Of a stretch of DNA of 64,000 bases, positions 55,401-61,569 are shown piece after piece (the stretch's first letter is position 1; each line of letters begins with the position of its first letter). The notes under the pieces are model-generated. The model saw only the letters and a program-made list of their open reading frames with translations. It was not told where the DNA came from and made no database searches. Made by a program: the position numbers and the translations under genes. Origin of the DNA: Lutjanus erythropterus (Eukaryota; Chordata; Actinopteri; Lutjaniformes; Lutjanidae); the NCBI GenBank assembly GCA_020091685.1, contig CM034601.1:4960920-5024919 (forward strand), given 5' to 3'.

Positions 55401-58400
55401 TTGTCCTGCAAAGGTTTGAAAGGACTGCTGTTTTTCCTCCATCCTCTTCTCTGATATTCAGAATCCAATTAGTGGTTGTGTTGGAGCAGGGTTCCCCAGT
55501 GACAGTGGCCCATTTGTAAGAGCTGCTATCAATGAGGAACACTGACAGAGGTAATATTTTATTAATGCCTTCCTGTATTCTGCAAATAATGGCCCTTTTT
55601 GTCAGGCGGCCTTACGAACTTTTTTTATGCTGAAGTTTAGTGACGGATGCAGAAAAAATGAGGAAACAAAAAAGCTATTCACTGGTCTTATTGTTGAAAT
55701 TTCTGAATTAGAGTTCATTTCCAGTTTATGGATTCTGTTGCATTCCACAATAGTTTCGCTTATAATAATAAAAAAAAGATGTATGTCCCTGTGGTTAACA
55801 GCCCCTTTCACTCATTCAATCTATCCCTGAACTGTTGAGGAGTGTTTCCTGCACGAGGTCATGTGTGACTGGGAGCAGGAATTGATATTCAGGTAAATCT
55901 GTAGTGCCAGTTTCCCACCTCAAGACCTTGTAACATTTCAAGTAAAATAGCGCTATGGCTGCGTTGTGAATGTAAGCAGTAACATTACAGGCACAAGCAT
56001 GTGAAGGGTTACATCTGTCTGAGGAAAGATGTTTTCACATGGAGGAAGCAAACCAATCAGAAGACTTCAACAATGACTGGAGTCAAACATCCAGTGCTTT
56101 TTTAATGTTCCTTTTAATTTATTGAAGGCATGTTTCTGACTCAGCTAGGTCATGAAAAAAAAACACTGGACAAAAGTAGCTCCTTGTACACCATGTTCCT
56201 GAAAATAATCCTCCACTTCGTACATGTACATCTGACCTTTCCCCATCTTCTTCTTTTGTTGAGTTTTATGGTGGTTGGCGTCTTCAGGTGTATTACTGCA
56301 GACAACAGACTGACATGGGAACAGACTGAACGGCCGTGAGCGTATGGATTTTTTTCTTACCGTGGTGACAAAGCAAAATGTTCCTGCAGAATGGTGGTTT
56401 ACCATGACCGCTTTAATAATAAGGTTTTTTAAAACTTAATTGAAATCTACTGCCTTAAGCTTAGCATAGCTCTTTTAAGGTACAGGGCAGGACGTTAGTG
56501 TGTGTGGTGTGCCAGTGTGGTAGAGCAAGCAGCAGGCTTAAAGTGACAGTGCTGCAAGCGGAGCAGAGCAGTAAGCTATCAATGTAGCAGTAAATGTACA
56601 GTACAGGTTAAAGTGTGTCAGTTGATAAATGCTGCAGCTTCTCAAGGCCAAGAAAAGTCTCATCTGTTGGTTTCACCTGCTGGTAAATTGAGGGCTTTAG
56701 CCCCCAAGTAAGCTGAGCAGGATAGGTTAACATTAAGCTAATGCTAACACTAGCATTGTACCTTTAAAATGTTGGCACCAGTGCAGTCTTAAGAGCAAGC
56801 CTAAGATGCCTTGGGTTGAAACTTTTCAGTACTAGAGCCAGCGCTTTATCAAAGCTTTGTCACCGTTACCAAAACCATACTTTTTTGCCACCCTACATTG
56901 AGGAATAAATGAGGAATTATGTGATTAAAAAATCTGACCAGTCCTTTGATGCCAGCCTTTGGTACTTTACAGTTTCCACTGCTCTCACATCCTGTGGACA
57001 CATTTTGGTTGATACCAAAAAAAAAAATCAATACCCAGACCTTAACACGTGTGTGTGTAGTCACAGGGTGATTCTTCATCTACTTCTGTTCAGAACAAAA
57101 TAATCAAAAAAAGAGCCATACTGCTGATGAGCTGAAGAGAATAATGTAAACTTGAAGTGTTCAGAACAATGAAGGAACAAGTCACTAATGCAGCTACATT
57201 GCTTTTCAATGTCCCTCTAATAGACACTGGCTGTTGTCTAACGGTGACATTCAGACTCATTTTAGTGAGGCAGTTTGCATGGGTGATGGAGCGTGAGCCT
57301 CTATACAGTCACTGTAGACAAAAAAAAAGAATTAAAATGAAACAGTTTGTGTTCCAGGAGACAGATTGAAAAAAAAAAAACACTGCTGAGACTTGTCTCT
57401 CTGGTGGAGACGAGCATTTAAGCATCACATTTTGGGTGTCTTATTTCTCTCATGCATCTGTTGTGTGTCTACTCAACGTGGACAACATTATATCTGGTCT
57501 TGGCCAGCTGAGTTGTGCCATATGGCATTTTATTAATATTTTCTCCAGTCAAGATGGCATTAAATGCAAATGAAGTTCAGCAACATGGTGAGGATTGAAA
57601 CAGAGGCTGAAAAACAGGAAAAGTAGAAAGAAAGTATTAGAAAGTATTAGACAGATGTCTTTGAGACATATTATACAGACGGATAGAGTTATTTGTAACA
57701 CAGTTGGATTCAAACACATGGTATGTATGGAGGGATGGACAAACAGATCGACAGAGTTTTATAAGCTGTTTCCATCAAAGTATTTTTATGCATATGCAGT
57801 TTTTACACCAGTTTGAGGTGGTTTTGTCCTTTGCAAAAGAGTTAATGCACTTAATGGAGATGGAGACACTTTTTGCAAATAAATTTAACTCACAAGTGAT
57901 CAGCTGTTTCCACTCTAGAGATCTGATTAGAGTCGGGCGATGTGTTAAAAATTTTGGCAATATCTTTGTCCCTCCTCCCGTCCTCACGGGCCTCAGCTGG
58001 GAGACGTGCACAAGCGGCAAATTCACTACATTATACACGTTGTGTACGTTCACTATGTCCAATAAACAAAATAGACTTACAAAGTGTCAGGAAATTAAAT
58101 ATTTTCACACTTTTTTTTTCCTTTTTAAATAGAGAAATACAACCGTACACCTTCTAAATTCAAGTTTTTCTCTTTTACCGAACTAAGACGAGCTTAATTG
58201 GCTCCTTAACTCCTCGGAAAGTTCACTTCATCGCCAACTCTGGTTTGGTCGAATTAAATCCTTAATTCACTGTGTGCAAAGAGTCTAACTCTGCTGGCCG
58301 TTTATCTCTCACTGCTCAGTGCACTCATGGTCCGGCGAGTGGGTGTGTCCTGTGCCGCTGGATGAGAGCGCAGTGTGGAGCGGCGGCTGTCACTCTGCAG

Positions 58401-61400
58401 ACCATTACATTAGCAAAATAAAATGACAAATATATTGAAGTTTGACTGGCACTTGTTTAATTACATCATGGTGTTGCATCCTCTTCATTTCAAGGATGTG
58501 AGGGTATTTATTCATGTTCTTTAACCAGTTTAATAGAAATTCAGTTACAATGTTTGGATGGAAAGCTTGCGATATATAGTTAATGTCATATACAGATAGT
58601 TTCATAAATAGATAGTTTCATTGATACATAGGGAGAAAAGATGGAAAGAAAATGCAAAATTGGGATTTTGCTTTCTAATCCGTGATGTTTTGTATTGGCT
58701 CTTTAAATCATGGCCTCATGACAGTAATAATTTACTCCTCAGAAGACTAGAGTACTTAGAGCACTTCAGTAGTCGGTGATATAAAGACAGCTGGAGCAGT
58801 GCTGATGATCTGTTTCATGATGTTTCTCTGCGATGGCTGACAGTGTTTCAGCTCTGGACACACAGTGACAGTGACAGTAGACAGACAGCAAATGAAACAT
58901 GGCCTTGAGTCTGACTGCAGTTTTTTTTTTTTTTTTTTTTTTTCTTTTTTTTTTATTGACCTGTCAGAACTGACATCACGTTTGAGCAGAAAGATTTACA
59001 GGCTCCATTTAGGACAGGATTGATTTCTGTCACCGGCAGCTCTGAAGAAAGATTGGAGATAAAATGTGTATGTATAGCTCTCACTTTGATTGATTAACGC
59101 TTTCTTTCTGTATCTTTATGGTTTTCCACCTTCCCCTATATTCCAGCTTGCTGGTTCAACAGAAGAAACTGGCCATTTTGCTGACATACTCCTTTATGTT
59201 TTTGTGATTTATTGTGCTTCTGCAGCTTTAGATAGACTCAAATCAGTTTCGATCTGAACTCTGGTACAACTGCCGCGTGTTGCACCAACCACTCTGACTT
59301 TCTGCAAGAGTGTTAAATAAACAATTTAAAACTTCTGCGATTTACTCACCGACAACAAAACTGAACAGATTATCGGGTGCGGCATTATCTGTAATTCCCC
59401 CATTCGGCGTTGTGAATTTTGTCTGCTAAAATGTTGAGCATCATTGTAAATTGAGAAGAAACGCTGTGTTTTTTTGCCAAAAGGCTTTATGACTGCACAT
59501 GTTAGGAGGCCTGATTTAATTCCTTTTTCATTCCTCACAGTTGGGCTCTTTCTCTTTAGGGTAACATTCTGTCTAGCGTCTGCAGTAAAGATATAAAAAA
59601 AATGTCTGCGAGTGCAGAAAAGTAAGTGAAAATATAAAGTCGATGCCAGTATGGGTGAGAGTGTGTTATGATGTAGAGGCCTTAAGGGAGACATTTCAGT
59701 CTGGAGCATGTGGCACAGGCAGATGTCTTGTTTGATGGCGACGGCTAATGGTATCGTTTTCTTTTGATCTCTTTTTGTGGACAATTTTGCAGCAGCGCTC
59801 TTTCATGTCAGCACGGCCTAATTTACCTGATGTTTGCACACAATGACGAGGAGTTTGAATCTATTGTGCTCCTTTGGTGACATCAATACCGGTTTATATT
59901 ACTCTGACACATTCATCATTCTAAATTAAGTGCCGTCCCCGTCTCCGTCTCTGCAGAGCACCTAAAGGTGGCACTAGAGGAGTACATGGTGCGGCTGCCG
60001 AAGGTTCGCATCCTGAGGACCAAGAAGAGGGAGGGGCTGATCAGGACTCGCCTGCTGGGAGCCTCCGCCGCTAAAGGAGAAGTCATCACCTTCCTCGACT
60101 CCCACTGCGAGGCAAACGTCAACTGGCTGCCTCCGCTGCTGGGTGAGAGACACAAACATGCATCAGCATCACATCCCTACATTAGGAGTTTTCTGAATAA
60201 AAAAAAAAAGTTCTGAGAACCATCTGCACATTAAAGGAGCAATATAGAACAGTTACACATCCAAAAATGACTACTGCGGTCAAAATAGCGAGTTGGAGCC
60301 ATAGATGGTTTATCAAATATGTTGAAATCTTATTTAATATACGATCTATGGTCGAAGCAAGTTGTGTCTCCCCACCCCCTCCTCCTCAGACTCAAGGAAA
60401 CAAGTACAATGTTATAATTTGACAATAACAAGGGACTGTGAGTCCTATACTGTAATTGATCAGCTGTTTATAACTGTCAGTTGTCTGTCAAAGCCCACTG
60501 CTCAGAAAATACACACTCTGAGTTCAGTGGCTGCCTGCCAGGCTTCATTAACATTTTGCTCAGTTTAACCATTATAAACACTTACTCATTGCAAAAGATT
60601 ATTTAAGATTTCTTATGACTCAGAAACGGACGCTTGCTAATTCAGCTAACATTCAGCCTTAATTTAACAGAATAGAAATTTCAACAGAGGACAACTATGC
60701 TGAAGTGTTGTTGTCAGAGAAGCAAGTATTTCAGTGTAGCATGTTTCCTTTATCTCTCATGATATATCATGGTCAATTTATGATTTATTATCGTAAATAT
60801 ACATATTTCTCCTTTAAGACATGAAACAAACAGAAGTGTCATATTTCCATCCTGTTTTTTTTTTAAACTCTTTTAAGTACGTCTTCTTGTTGCCGACTCT
60901 TCTTCTGCAGTTTTATAATGGGTTTCAGCTGAATTTGCACCACCAACTGAACTTTAAAATTATTTTACCAATGACTGGAACTTGTCATATTCTTTTTGAA
61001 CTACTGTTCAGATGTATATTGGTCTCTTTCTGCCCTGTCAGTTTTCAGTCTGGTTGAACCATTGTAAAGCAAAACACAAAACATTTTTTTTTTCAAACCC
61101 TTCATATAAAATAACATCTATTTGTAAAGGGGACTTTTTACAATCTAAAAGTATGACTAACCTTTCAAAACTATGGAGTAGTCCTCTCAGCCATCTGACT
61201 GTACTGAATCAGGCCTTTGTGGCTGGTGATTACAAACTTTTTAACAGTTGTCTTTTTGCAAACAGTGTGAGGAGGGAACATCATGCAGTGGTTGAACTGC
61301 ACTCTGTGAAGAAGAGACAAAAAGCTTAAGAACAGTTTCTTTACGCGACCGATTTTGTTGAACTGCCTCCCTCTGTGTCTCTCAGACCGAATCGCACAGA

Positions 61401-61569
61401 ACAGGAAGACCATTGTGTGTCCGATGATCGACGTGATCGACCACGACAACTTTGGCTACGAGACGCAGGCGGGGGACGCCATGCGAGGGGCGTTTGACTG
61501 GGAAATGTACTACAAGCGGATACCAATCCCTACAGAGCTGCAGAAGGATGACCCCAGTGAACCCTTTGA
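13101..61569 (+). CDS. galnt10: Polypeptide GalNAc-transferase 10 gene, five internal exons (partial)
   Basis: The enzyme transfers GalNAc from UDP-GalNAc to Ser/Thr of acceptor proteins in the Golgi lumen (mucin-type O-glycosylation). Exons at 13101-13203, 15683-15821, 22596-22762, 59957-60142 and 61386-61569 join in frame (779 bases) without a stop, all with AG acceptors and GT donors. The joined product covers roughly human GALNT10 residues 55-313 of about 603, recalled from memory. It carries the stem, the start of the GT-A fold ([20 protein letters not shown]), the DDFSD segment, the metal-binding DxH motif (FLDSHCE) and the [18 protein letters not shown] block. The anchor exon, the later WGGE region and the lectin domain are outside the window. 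The internal text [23 protein letters not shown] and [13 protein letters not shown] favours GALNT10 over its close paralogue GALNTL6. The introns are 2.5, 6.8, 37.2 and 1.2 kb. It could instead be a teleost-specific duplicate of galnt10. Confidence 0.95.
14318..14385 (+). repeat. (AGT)n microsatellite, about 22 units
   Basis: Uninterrupted tag/agt trinucleotides run from 14318 to 14385. It reads as poly-Ser on one strand and poly-Leu on the other in artefactual open frames. Confidence 0.98.
14755..14807 (-). mobile_element. End fragment of the 'gagatgggrcygatcc' repeat, opposite orientation
   Basis: The sequence tatcaggccctgatactgat followed by attggatcagattggtccca and tctcta is the inverted partner of 3968-4050. 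The other end is not found nearby. Confidence 0.5.
15683..15821 (+). CDS. galnt10: galnt10 exon b (stem to catalytic domain junction)
   Basis: Phase 1 in, phase 2 out. The first Gly is split across the junction. The translation runs [20 protein letters not shown], then [20 protein letters not shown] and PDIRHP, and the last codon (aa|c, Asn) is completed by the next exon. The acceptor is tttgctgcag and the donor is gtgagt. The [12 protein letters not shown] and LNRSxPDIRHP blocks are hallmarks of the GALNT family just before the catalytic domain. Compared with human GALNT10 as I recall it, differences are few and conservative (for example R/K after GEQG, L/M in PLTD, R/K in VSDR). Confidence 0.95.
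17025..17105 (-). repeat. Scrap of a 'gattggcaatcagcccc' repeat
   Basis: It contains gtgattggcaatcagcccca and gaaatcctgaccagagcacc, which I associate with an abundant fish MITE that carries paired gat/atc words. A similar scrap is seen at 42097-42175 (ccgataccagtatcagaaaa). Ends are missing. Confidence 0.35.
20131..20165 (+). repeat. TA-rich microsatellite
   Basis: Interrupted TATATA repeats with internal G and C. The following hAT-type element has its left target duplication in the same AT-rich patch. Confidence 0.85.
20188..20669 (+). mobile_element. Complete 482-bp non-autonomous hAT-type element
   Basis: The left end TAGGGCTGtacc is the inverse of the right end ggCAGCCCTA. It is flanked by atatattc (20180-20187) and atattttc (20670-20677), an 8-bp duplication with one mismatch. 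The interior is GC-richer than its surroundings and non-coding. The interior differs from the TAGGGCTGCAAC family at 27001, 40476 and 47574, so this is a separate family sharing end motifs. Confidence 0.8.
21684..21700 (+). other. Canonical G-quadruplex motif
   Basis: GGGAGGGAGAGGGAGGG has four GGG tracts with loops of 1, 3 and 1. It lies inside a purine-rich gagaga patch (about 21650-21710) on the sense strand, so it would be present in the pre-mRNA about 900 bases before exon c. Confidence 0.85.
22596..22762 (+). CDS. galnt10: galnt10 exon c (start of GT-A catalytic fold)
   Basis: Phase 2 in, phase 1 out. It reads [18 protein letters not shown], then [38 protein letters not shown], with the final Glu split. 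This is the first beta-alpha-beta unit of the GT-A fold, including the family-wide SIIIPFHNE motif and the acidic LVDDFSD strand end that lies near the UDP-GalNAc site. The Cys right after the acceptor is the conserved family cysteine. The acceptor tract is TG-rich (tgtgtgtctgtttgtgtgtag) and the donor is gtacgg, a weaker consensus than the gtgagt donors elsewhere in the gene. It sits before a 37-kb intron. Confidence 0.96.
22944..22990 (+). repeat. (CA)n microsatellite
   Basis: About 23 uninterrupted CA units lie 180 bases after the exon c donor. Shorter CA runs flank it at 22777-22785 and 23155-23192. Confidence 0.98.
23300..23358 (+). repeat. (TG)n(CG)n(TG)n alternating purine-pyrimidine tract
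   Basis: The tract runs TGTGTGTG, then about six CG steps, then TG repeats to 23358. Such alternating sequence with a CG core is the classic Z-DNA-prone arrangement. Confidence 0.95.
24925..25465 (+). repeat. Diverged tandem-like repeat block ('ggtcaaaggtcaaggt')
   Basis: The words cttgagggaattt/actttg, ttcttcaaattt(g)g, actcaaggatga and ggtcaaaggtcaaggttact recur in order three to four times at roughly 110-140 base spacing, so the block is a set of decayed tandem monomers. It ends with ggccataactcaagaattca and aatgtctggtaggataaaat, the right part of a repeat I recall from percomorph introns. Non-coding. Confidence 0.6.
27001..27317 (-). mobile_element. Complete 317-bp hAT-type MITE with perfect 8-bp duplication
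   Basis: The ends are aagaactgcaacgattaac on the left and aatcattagttgctgctcta on the right, versions of TAGGGCTGCAAC. It is flanked by gattaaac at 26993-27000 and gattaaac at 27318-27325, an exact 8-bp duplication. It contains ggactgacaaaagacatttg and caccgtggactttgagaaac, interior blocks of the same family in reverse. Confidence 0.82.
29000..29537 (+). mobile_element. Truncated relative of the 818-bp element at 11419
   Basis: It shares ordered blocks with 11600-12190: gaagct.ttgatcaca, aaatcgtattgtaa, gacgttagctgccaacagt, agcagcagc...ctctgctt.caggtt, ataccagtgtattctgacac, gtctaccttcaattttgtat, ttaactggctagtatttctg. The outer ends CAGGGATG and CATCCCTA are missing, so both ends are lost. 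Non-coding. Confidence 0.7.
29952..30268 (+). mobile_element. SINE-like repeat with tRNA-type head
   Basis: It starts gggtggcacagtgatgcact and has a degenerate A-box-like head and a B-box-like gggtttgtaccc. It continues through ctccggcttcctccagagtc, caaagacatgcagctaggct and gatggactggcgacaggtcg, and ends ggataagcacttatagataa with tggag. This is the very common teleost repeat whose intact form ends gaaaatggatggatgg. The copy is diverged and its promoter boxes look dead. Confidence 0.75.
31012..31047 (+). repeat. (TCTCC)n microsatellite, about 7 units
   Basis: Perfect five-base repeats of TCTCC. It is pure pyrimidine on this strand. Confidence 0.97.
31757..31782 (+). repeat. Short tRNA-head-like fragment
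   Basis: The sequence ggggtgtcctggtggctcag matches the start of a tRNA-derived fish repeat (A-box-like tggctcagtt). Nothing recognisable follows it. Confidence 0.35.
31840..32506 (+). pseudogene. 5'-truncated Tc1/mariner transposase remnant with right end
   Basis: Plain DNA transposon. The frame from 31904 reads [10 protein letters not shown], then [20 protein letters not shown] and [16 protein letters not shown] follows at 32120, and after it come [20 protein letters not shown], the DDE-family motif around the third acidic residue of Tc1-like enzymes, and further decayed C-terminal sequence with more stops. The N-terminal DNA-binding domain and left end are absent. The segment that normally carries QQDNAKPH is lost or scrambled. 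The right end reads tttggggttgtag, preceded by tttgcaaatcactgtattct, the typical inverted end of this family. Dead copy of moderate age. Confidence 0.85.
33236..33590 (+). repeat. Polypyrimidine (CT-rich) tract
   Basis: About 350 bases dominated by C and T (ctcc, tctc, cttttt words) on the plus strand. The reverse strand gives an artefactual Arg/Glu/Lys-rich open frame. The composition could form triplex DNA, and I see no coding function. Confidence 0.7.
34295..34375 (+). repeat. Fragment of a 'gtttcccaaactttttt' repeat
   Basis: The phrase gtttcccaaactttttttct followed by gacaacccacttttaaaaaa and catgacccaaggcctgggcc resembles a common fish repeat. Ends are undefined. Confidence 0.35.
35830..36130 (+). 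repeat. Diverged dispersed repeat ('gcaactagctggtaaacaga')
   Basis: It contains gccacagggggcagctcttt, caggcggtttgcaactagct and gtggaacatttagcagctaa, then acagatatttccctcatgtg, a phrase order that I recall from a percomorph repeat. Non-coding, ends not defined. Confidence 0.45.
36795..37110 (+). repeat. Diverged repeat ('gccaggggtctgcagcc')
   Basis: It starts gccaggggtctgcagccttt, followed by tggccaaaacaaacagaaaa and tggagccaca, the head of a widespread fish DNA-transposon-derived repeat. The right end is not identified with certainty. Confidence 0.45.
37290..37480 (+). repeat. (TA)n microsatellite, about 190 bp
   Basis: Nearly pure TA dinucleotides with several regularly placed TATATATG interruptions around 37338-37374 and 37432-37458. 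Open frames here (Tyr-Ile repeats) are artefacts. It lies 55 bases before the 793-bp element. Confidence 0.98.
37535..38327 (+). mobile_element. Complete 793-bp hAT-type element with GTACTCAAGTAC-like ends
   Basis: The left end cagtgctggatagagtact and the right end acttatttccacccctg are inverted versions of each other. Subterminal words ctgtactcaagtacaagtac (left) and agtacaagtattcaaaaaaa / acttgagtatttgtaattac (right) are also inverted. Flanks aatatagc (37527-37534) and aatattgc (38328-38335) form an 8-bp duplication with one mismatch. No transposase is encoded. The middle (about 37720-38130) has pieces that resemble TAGGGCTGCAAC-type interior, which may be an older nested insertion. Confidence 0.82.
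39385..39406 (+). other. G-quadruplex-prone G-rich run
   Basis: G runs of 4, 6, 2 and 7 are separated by single A or T bases. The seven-G run can supply two GGG tracts with a one-base loop, so four G3 tracts are available. Confidence 0.7.
40399..40453 (+). repeat. (TG)n then (GTT)n compound microsatellite
   Basis: About 14 TG units at 40399-40427 are followed directly by about 9 GTT units to 40453. It lies just left of the hAT-type MITE at 40476. Confidence 0.97.
40476..40707 (+). mobile_element. Complete 232-bp TAGGGCTGCAAC hAT-type MITE
   Basis: The left end is TAGGGCTGCAACTAACAG and the right end is TTAATCGTTGCAGCTCTA, clear inverted ends. Flanks gtgtttgt (40468-40475) and gtgttcat (40708-40715) are an 8-bp duplication with two mismatches. 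Interior blocks tgtaaaatgtcagaaaatg, gatgatgtcctcaaatgtct, ccagaaaatattcacattta and agaaactggaatcagagaag are typical of this abundant teleost family. Non-coding. Confidence 0.88.
41125..41200 (+). repeat. (GGA)n-rich purine tract
   Basis: A run of gaggaggaggaggaggagg at about 41138-41160 lies in a longer G/A-rich stretch. A second short (GGA)n run is at 48629-48649. Confidence 0.8.
41740..41930 (-). repeat. CACATGTG-rich dispersed repeat
   Basis: Repeated words ccacatgtgaccacatgtag, ccacatgtagcatgtgttt and accacacgtgatttttcatg are packed in under 120 bases. The layout matches, in reverse, a fish repeat full of CACATGTG words that I recall. No coding sequence. Confidence 0.5.
42720..42850 (-). 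mobile_element. Interior scrap of the TAGGGCTGCAAC hAT family
   Basis: The phrases cttgggttttggactgttgg, ggttgtcaccttgggatcag and gataaattgattgatgag recall the reverse interior of the family. The ends are missing. It lies just left of the element at 42892. Confidence 0.45.
42892..43261 (+). mobile_element. Probable 370-bp hAT-type element with TAGGGTTGGGC ends
   Basis: The left end TAGGGTTGGGCAATTGGG is mirrored by the right end aaatcGCCCAGTCCCA. Flanks cattgtgt (42884-42891) and cattgtcg (43262-43269) agree at six of eight positions, consistent with a worn 8-bp duplication. The open frame across it has no transposase motif. Confidence 0.65.
45678..45699 (+). repeat. Poly(A) run of about 22
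   Basis: A pure A tract. It could mark an old retroposon tail, but nothing recognisable precedes it. Similar A or T runs are at 48020-48038, 48690-48706 and 58921-58954. Confidence 0.95.
46645..47070 (+). mobile_element. Possible inverted-end element ('tgtttctatcc...gatggaaac')
   Basis: The left part tgtgtttctatccaaatgta and the right part gtgctgatggaaaccaaggt are inverted over about 10 bases, as in a fish MITE with ctgcgtttccatcc ends. A target duplication was not found, so the limits are approximate. Confidence 0.4.
47574..47856 (+). mobile_element. Complete 283-bp hAT-type MITE, older copy of the TAGGGCTGCAAC family
   Basis: The left end tgggactgcagcttacggtt and the right end ccagttgtcgcgcctcta are worn versions of the inverted ends. 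Flanks gctctttg (47566-47573) and gttctttg (47857-47864) are an 8-bp duplication with one mismatch. Interior blocks gttaatcgattggttgtttg, gtcagaaaatggtgaaaaag and cccaaagatattgcttctgt fit the family. Longer than the copy at 40476, so it keeps more of the interior. Confidence 0.82.
50150..50262 (+). mobile_element. Right-end fragment of a 'taccgaaccgtga' element
   Basis: It contains ctgtatcgaaccatgatctt, gtggtacataccgaaccgtg and aattttgtgtcccattactg, the end block of a common fish DNA-transposon-derived repeat as I recall it. The left end was not found. Confidence 0.45.
51811..51828 (+). promoter_or_regulatory. Candidate POU octamer plus SOX composite site
   Basis: ATGCAAAT (51811-51818) is a perfect POU octamer, and CATTGTT (51822-51828) is a consensus SOX site three bases downstream. 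It sits in a block (51620-51970) that also has cataattag homeodomain-like words and looks like conserved regulatory DNA. Both sites are seen directly; any function is inferred. Confidence 0.4.
53701..53790 (+). repeat. Fragment of a 'gatgacatgacgatatatc' repeat
   Basis: The text tggctggatgacatgacgat followed by atatcatgagacattataga and tttgtcaaccgtcagagatt matches the left part of a known type of fish MITE. The right end is absent. Confidence 0.45.
54267..54450 (+). mobile_element. Possible third relative of the 818-bp element at 11419
   Basis: The words gtggctaacgttagcagggc, cagcatgctctccctgcagg and ttaacatccacatgcctgag line up with 11785-11850 (gctaacattagtagtgctac ... caggttaacatccgtgtctg). 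A later cgtgttggtttcac may match ctgcgctggttttac. Limits are uncertain and the copy is truncated. Confidence 0.45.
58921..58954 (+). repeat. Poly(T) run, 34 bases with one C
   Basis: Twenty-three T, then C, then ten T. On the minus strand it is an A-rich tail, but no retroposon body is recognisable before it on that strand. Confidence 0.95.
59957..60142 (+). CDS. galnt10: galnt10 exon d (DxH metal-binding motif)
   Basis: Phase 1 in, phase 1 out. It reads [20 protein letters not shown], then [40 protein letters not shown] and LL, with a split Asp. It contains the [13 protein letters not shown] helix that contacts the nucleotide and the DSH (DxH) motif at about 60098-60106 that binds Mn2+ with UDP-GalNAc. 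The acceptor is gtctctgcag and the donor is gtgaga. Every catalytic residue expected in this exon is present, so the gene looks functional here. It is separated from exon c by 37194 bases of intron. Confidence 0.96.
60143..61385 (+). other. galnt10: galnt10 intron between exons d and e
   Basis: This is a 1243-base GT-AG intron (gtgaga to tctctcag). Almost half is a TTAA-flanked repeat at 60231-60817. The remainder is AT-rich with no feature I recognise. Confidence 0.93.
60231..60817 (+). mobile_element. TTAA-flanked piggyBac-like non-autonomous element
   Basis: The left boundary is TTAA (60231-60234) followed by AGGAGCAATATAGA. The right boundary is TATATTTCTCCT followed by TTAA (60814-60817). 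The ends are inverted over about 12 bases (AGGAGMAATAT), and TTAA on both sides is the target site of piggyBac transposases. The interior is non-coding. I recall this type (ttaaaggagcaatatgtaac) as common in percomorphs. It fills nearly half of the intron between exons d and e. Confidence 0.65.
61386..61569 (+). CDS. galnt10: galnt10 exon e (Gal/GalNAc-transferase core)
   Basis: Phase 1 in, phase 2 out. It reads [20 protein letters not shown], then [40 protein letters not shown] and F, ending with GA of a split Glu. About six residues of 62 differ from human GALNT10 as I recall it. The family goes on with SPVMAGGLFA in the next exon, which is not present before base 64000. The acceptor is tgtctctcag and the donor is gtgagt at 61570. 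The block DAMRGAFDW is part of the acceptor side of the active site in this family. Confidence 0.96.

Larger units (their letters stand above)
22763..59956 (+). other. galnt10: galnt10 large intron between exons c and d (37 kb)
   Basis: The intron starts gtacgg and ends ctctgcag. Exons c and d join in phase across it. It carries most of the mobile elements and microsatellites listed separately. I found no additional host gene inside it on either strand: short open frames are low-complexity or repeat-derived. Stretches without a named feature (for example 23400-24900, 25470-26980, 32510-33230, 44350-45670, 48040-50150, 52000-53690, 55000-56700, 57110-58900) appear to be ordinary unique or deeply decayed sequence. 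Several blocks, given as findings, look like possible regulatory DNA. Confidence 0.92.

Noticed and set aside
59916-60159. Reverse open frames over exon d
   Set aside because: They are antisense shadows of the galnt10 exon with the DSH motif.
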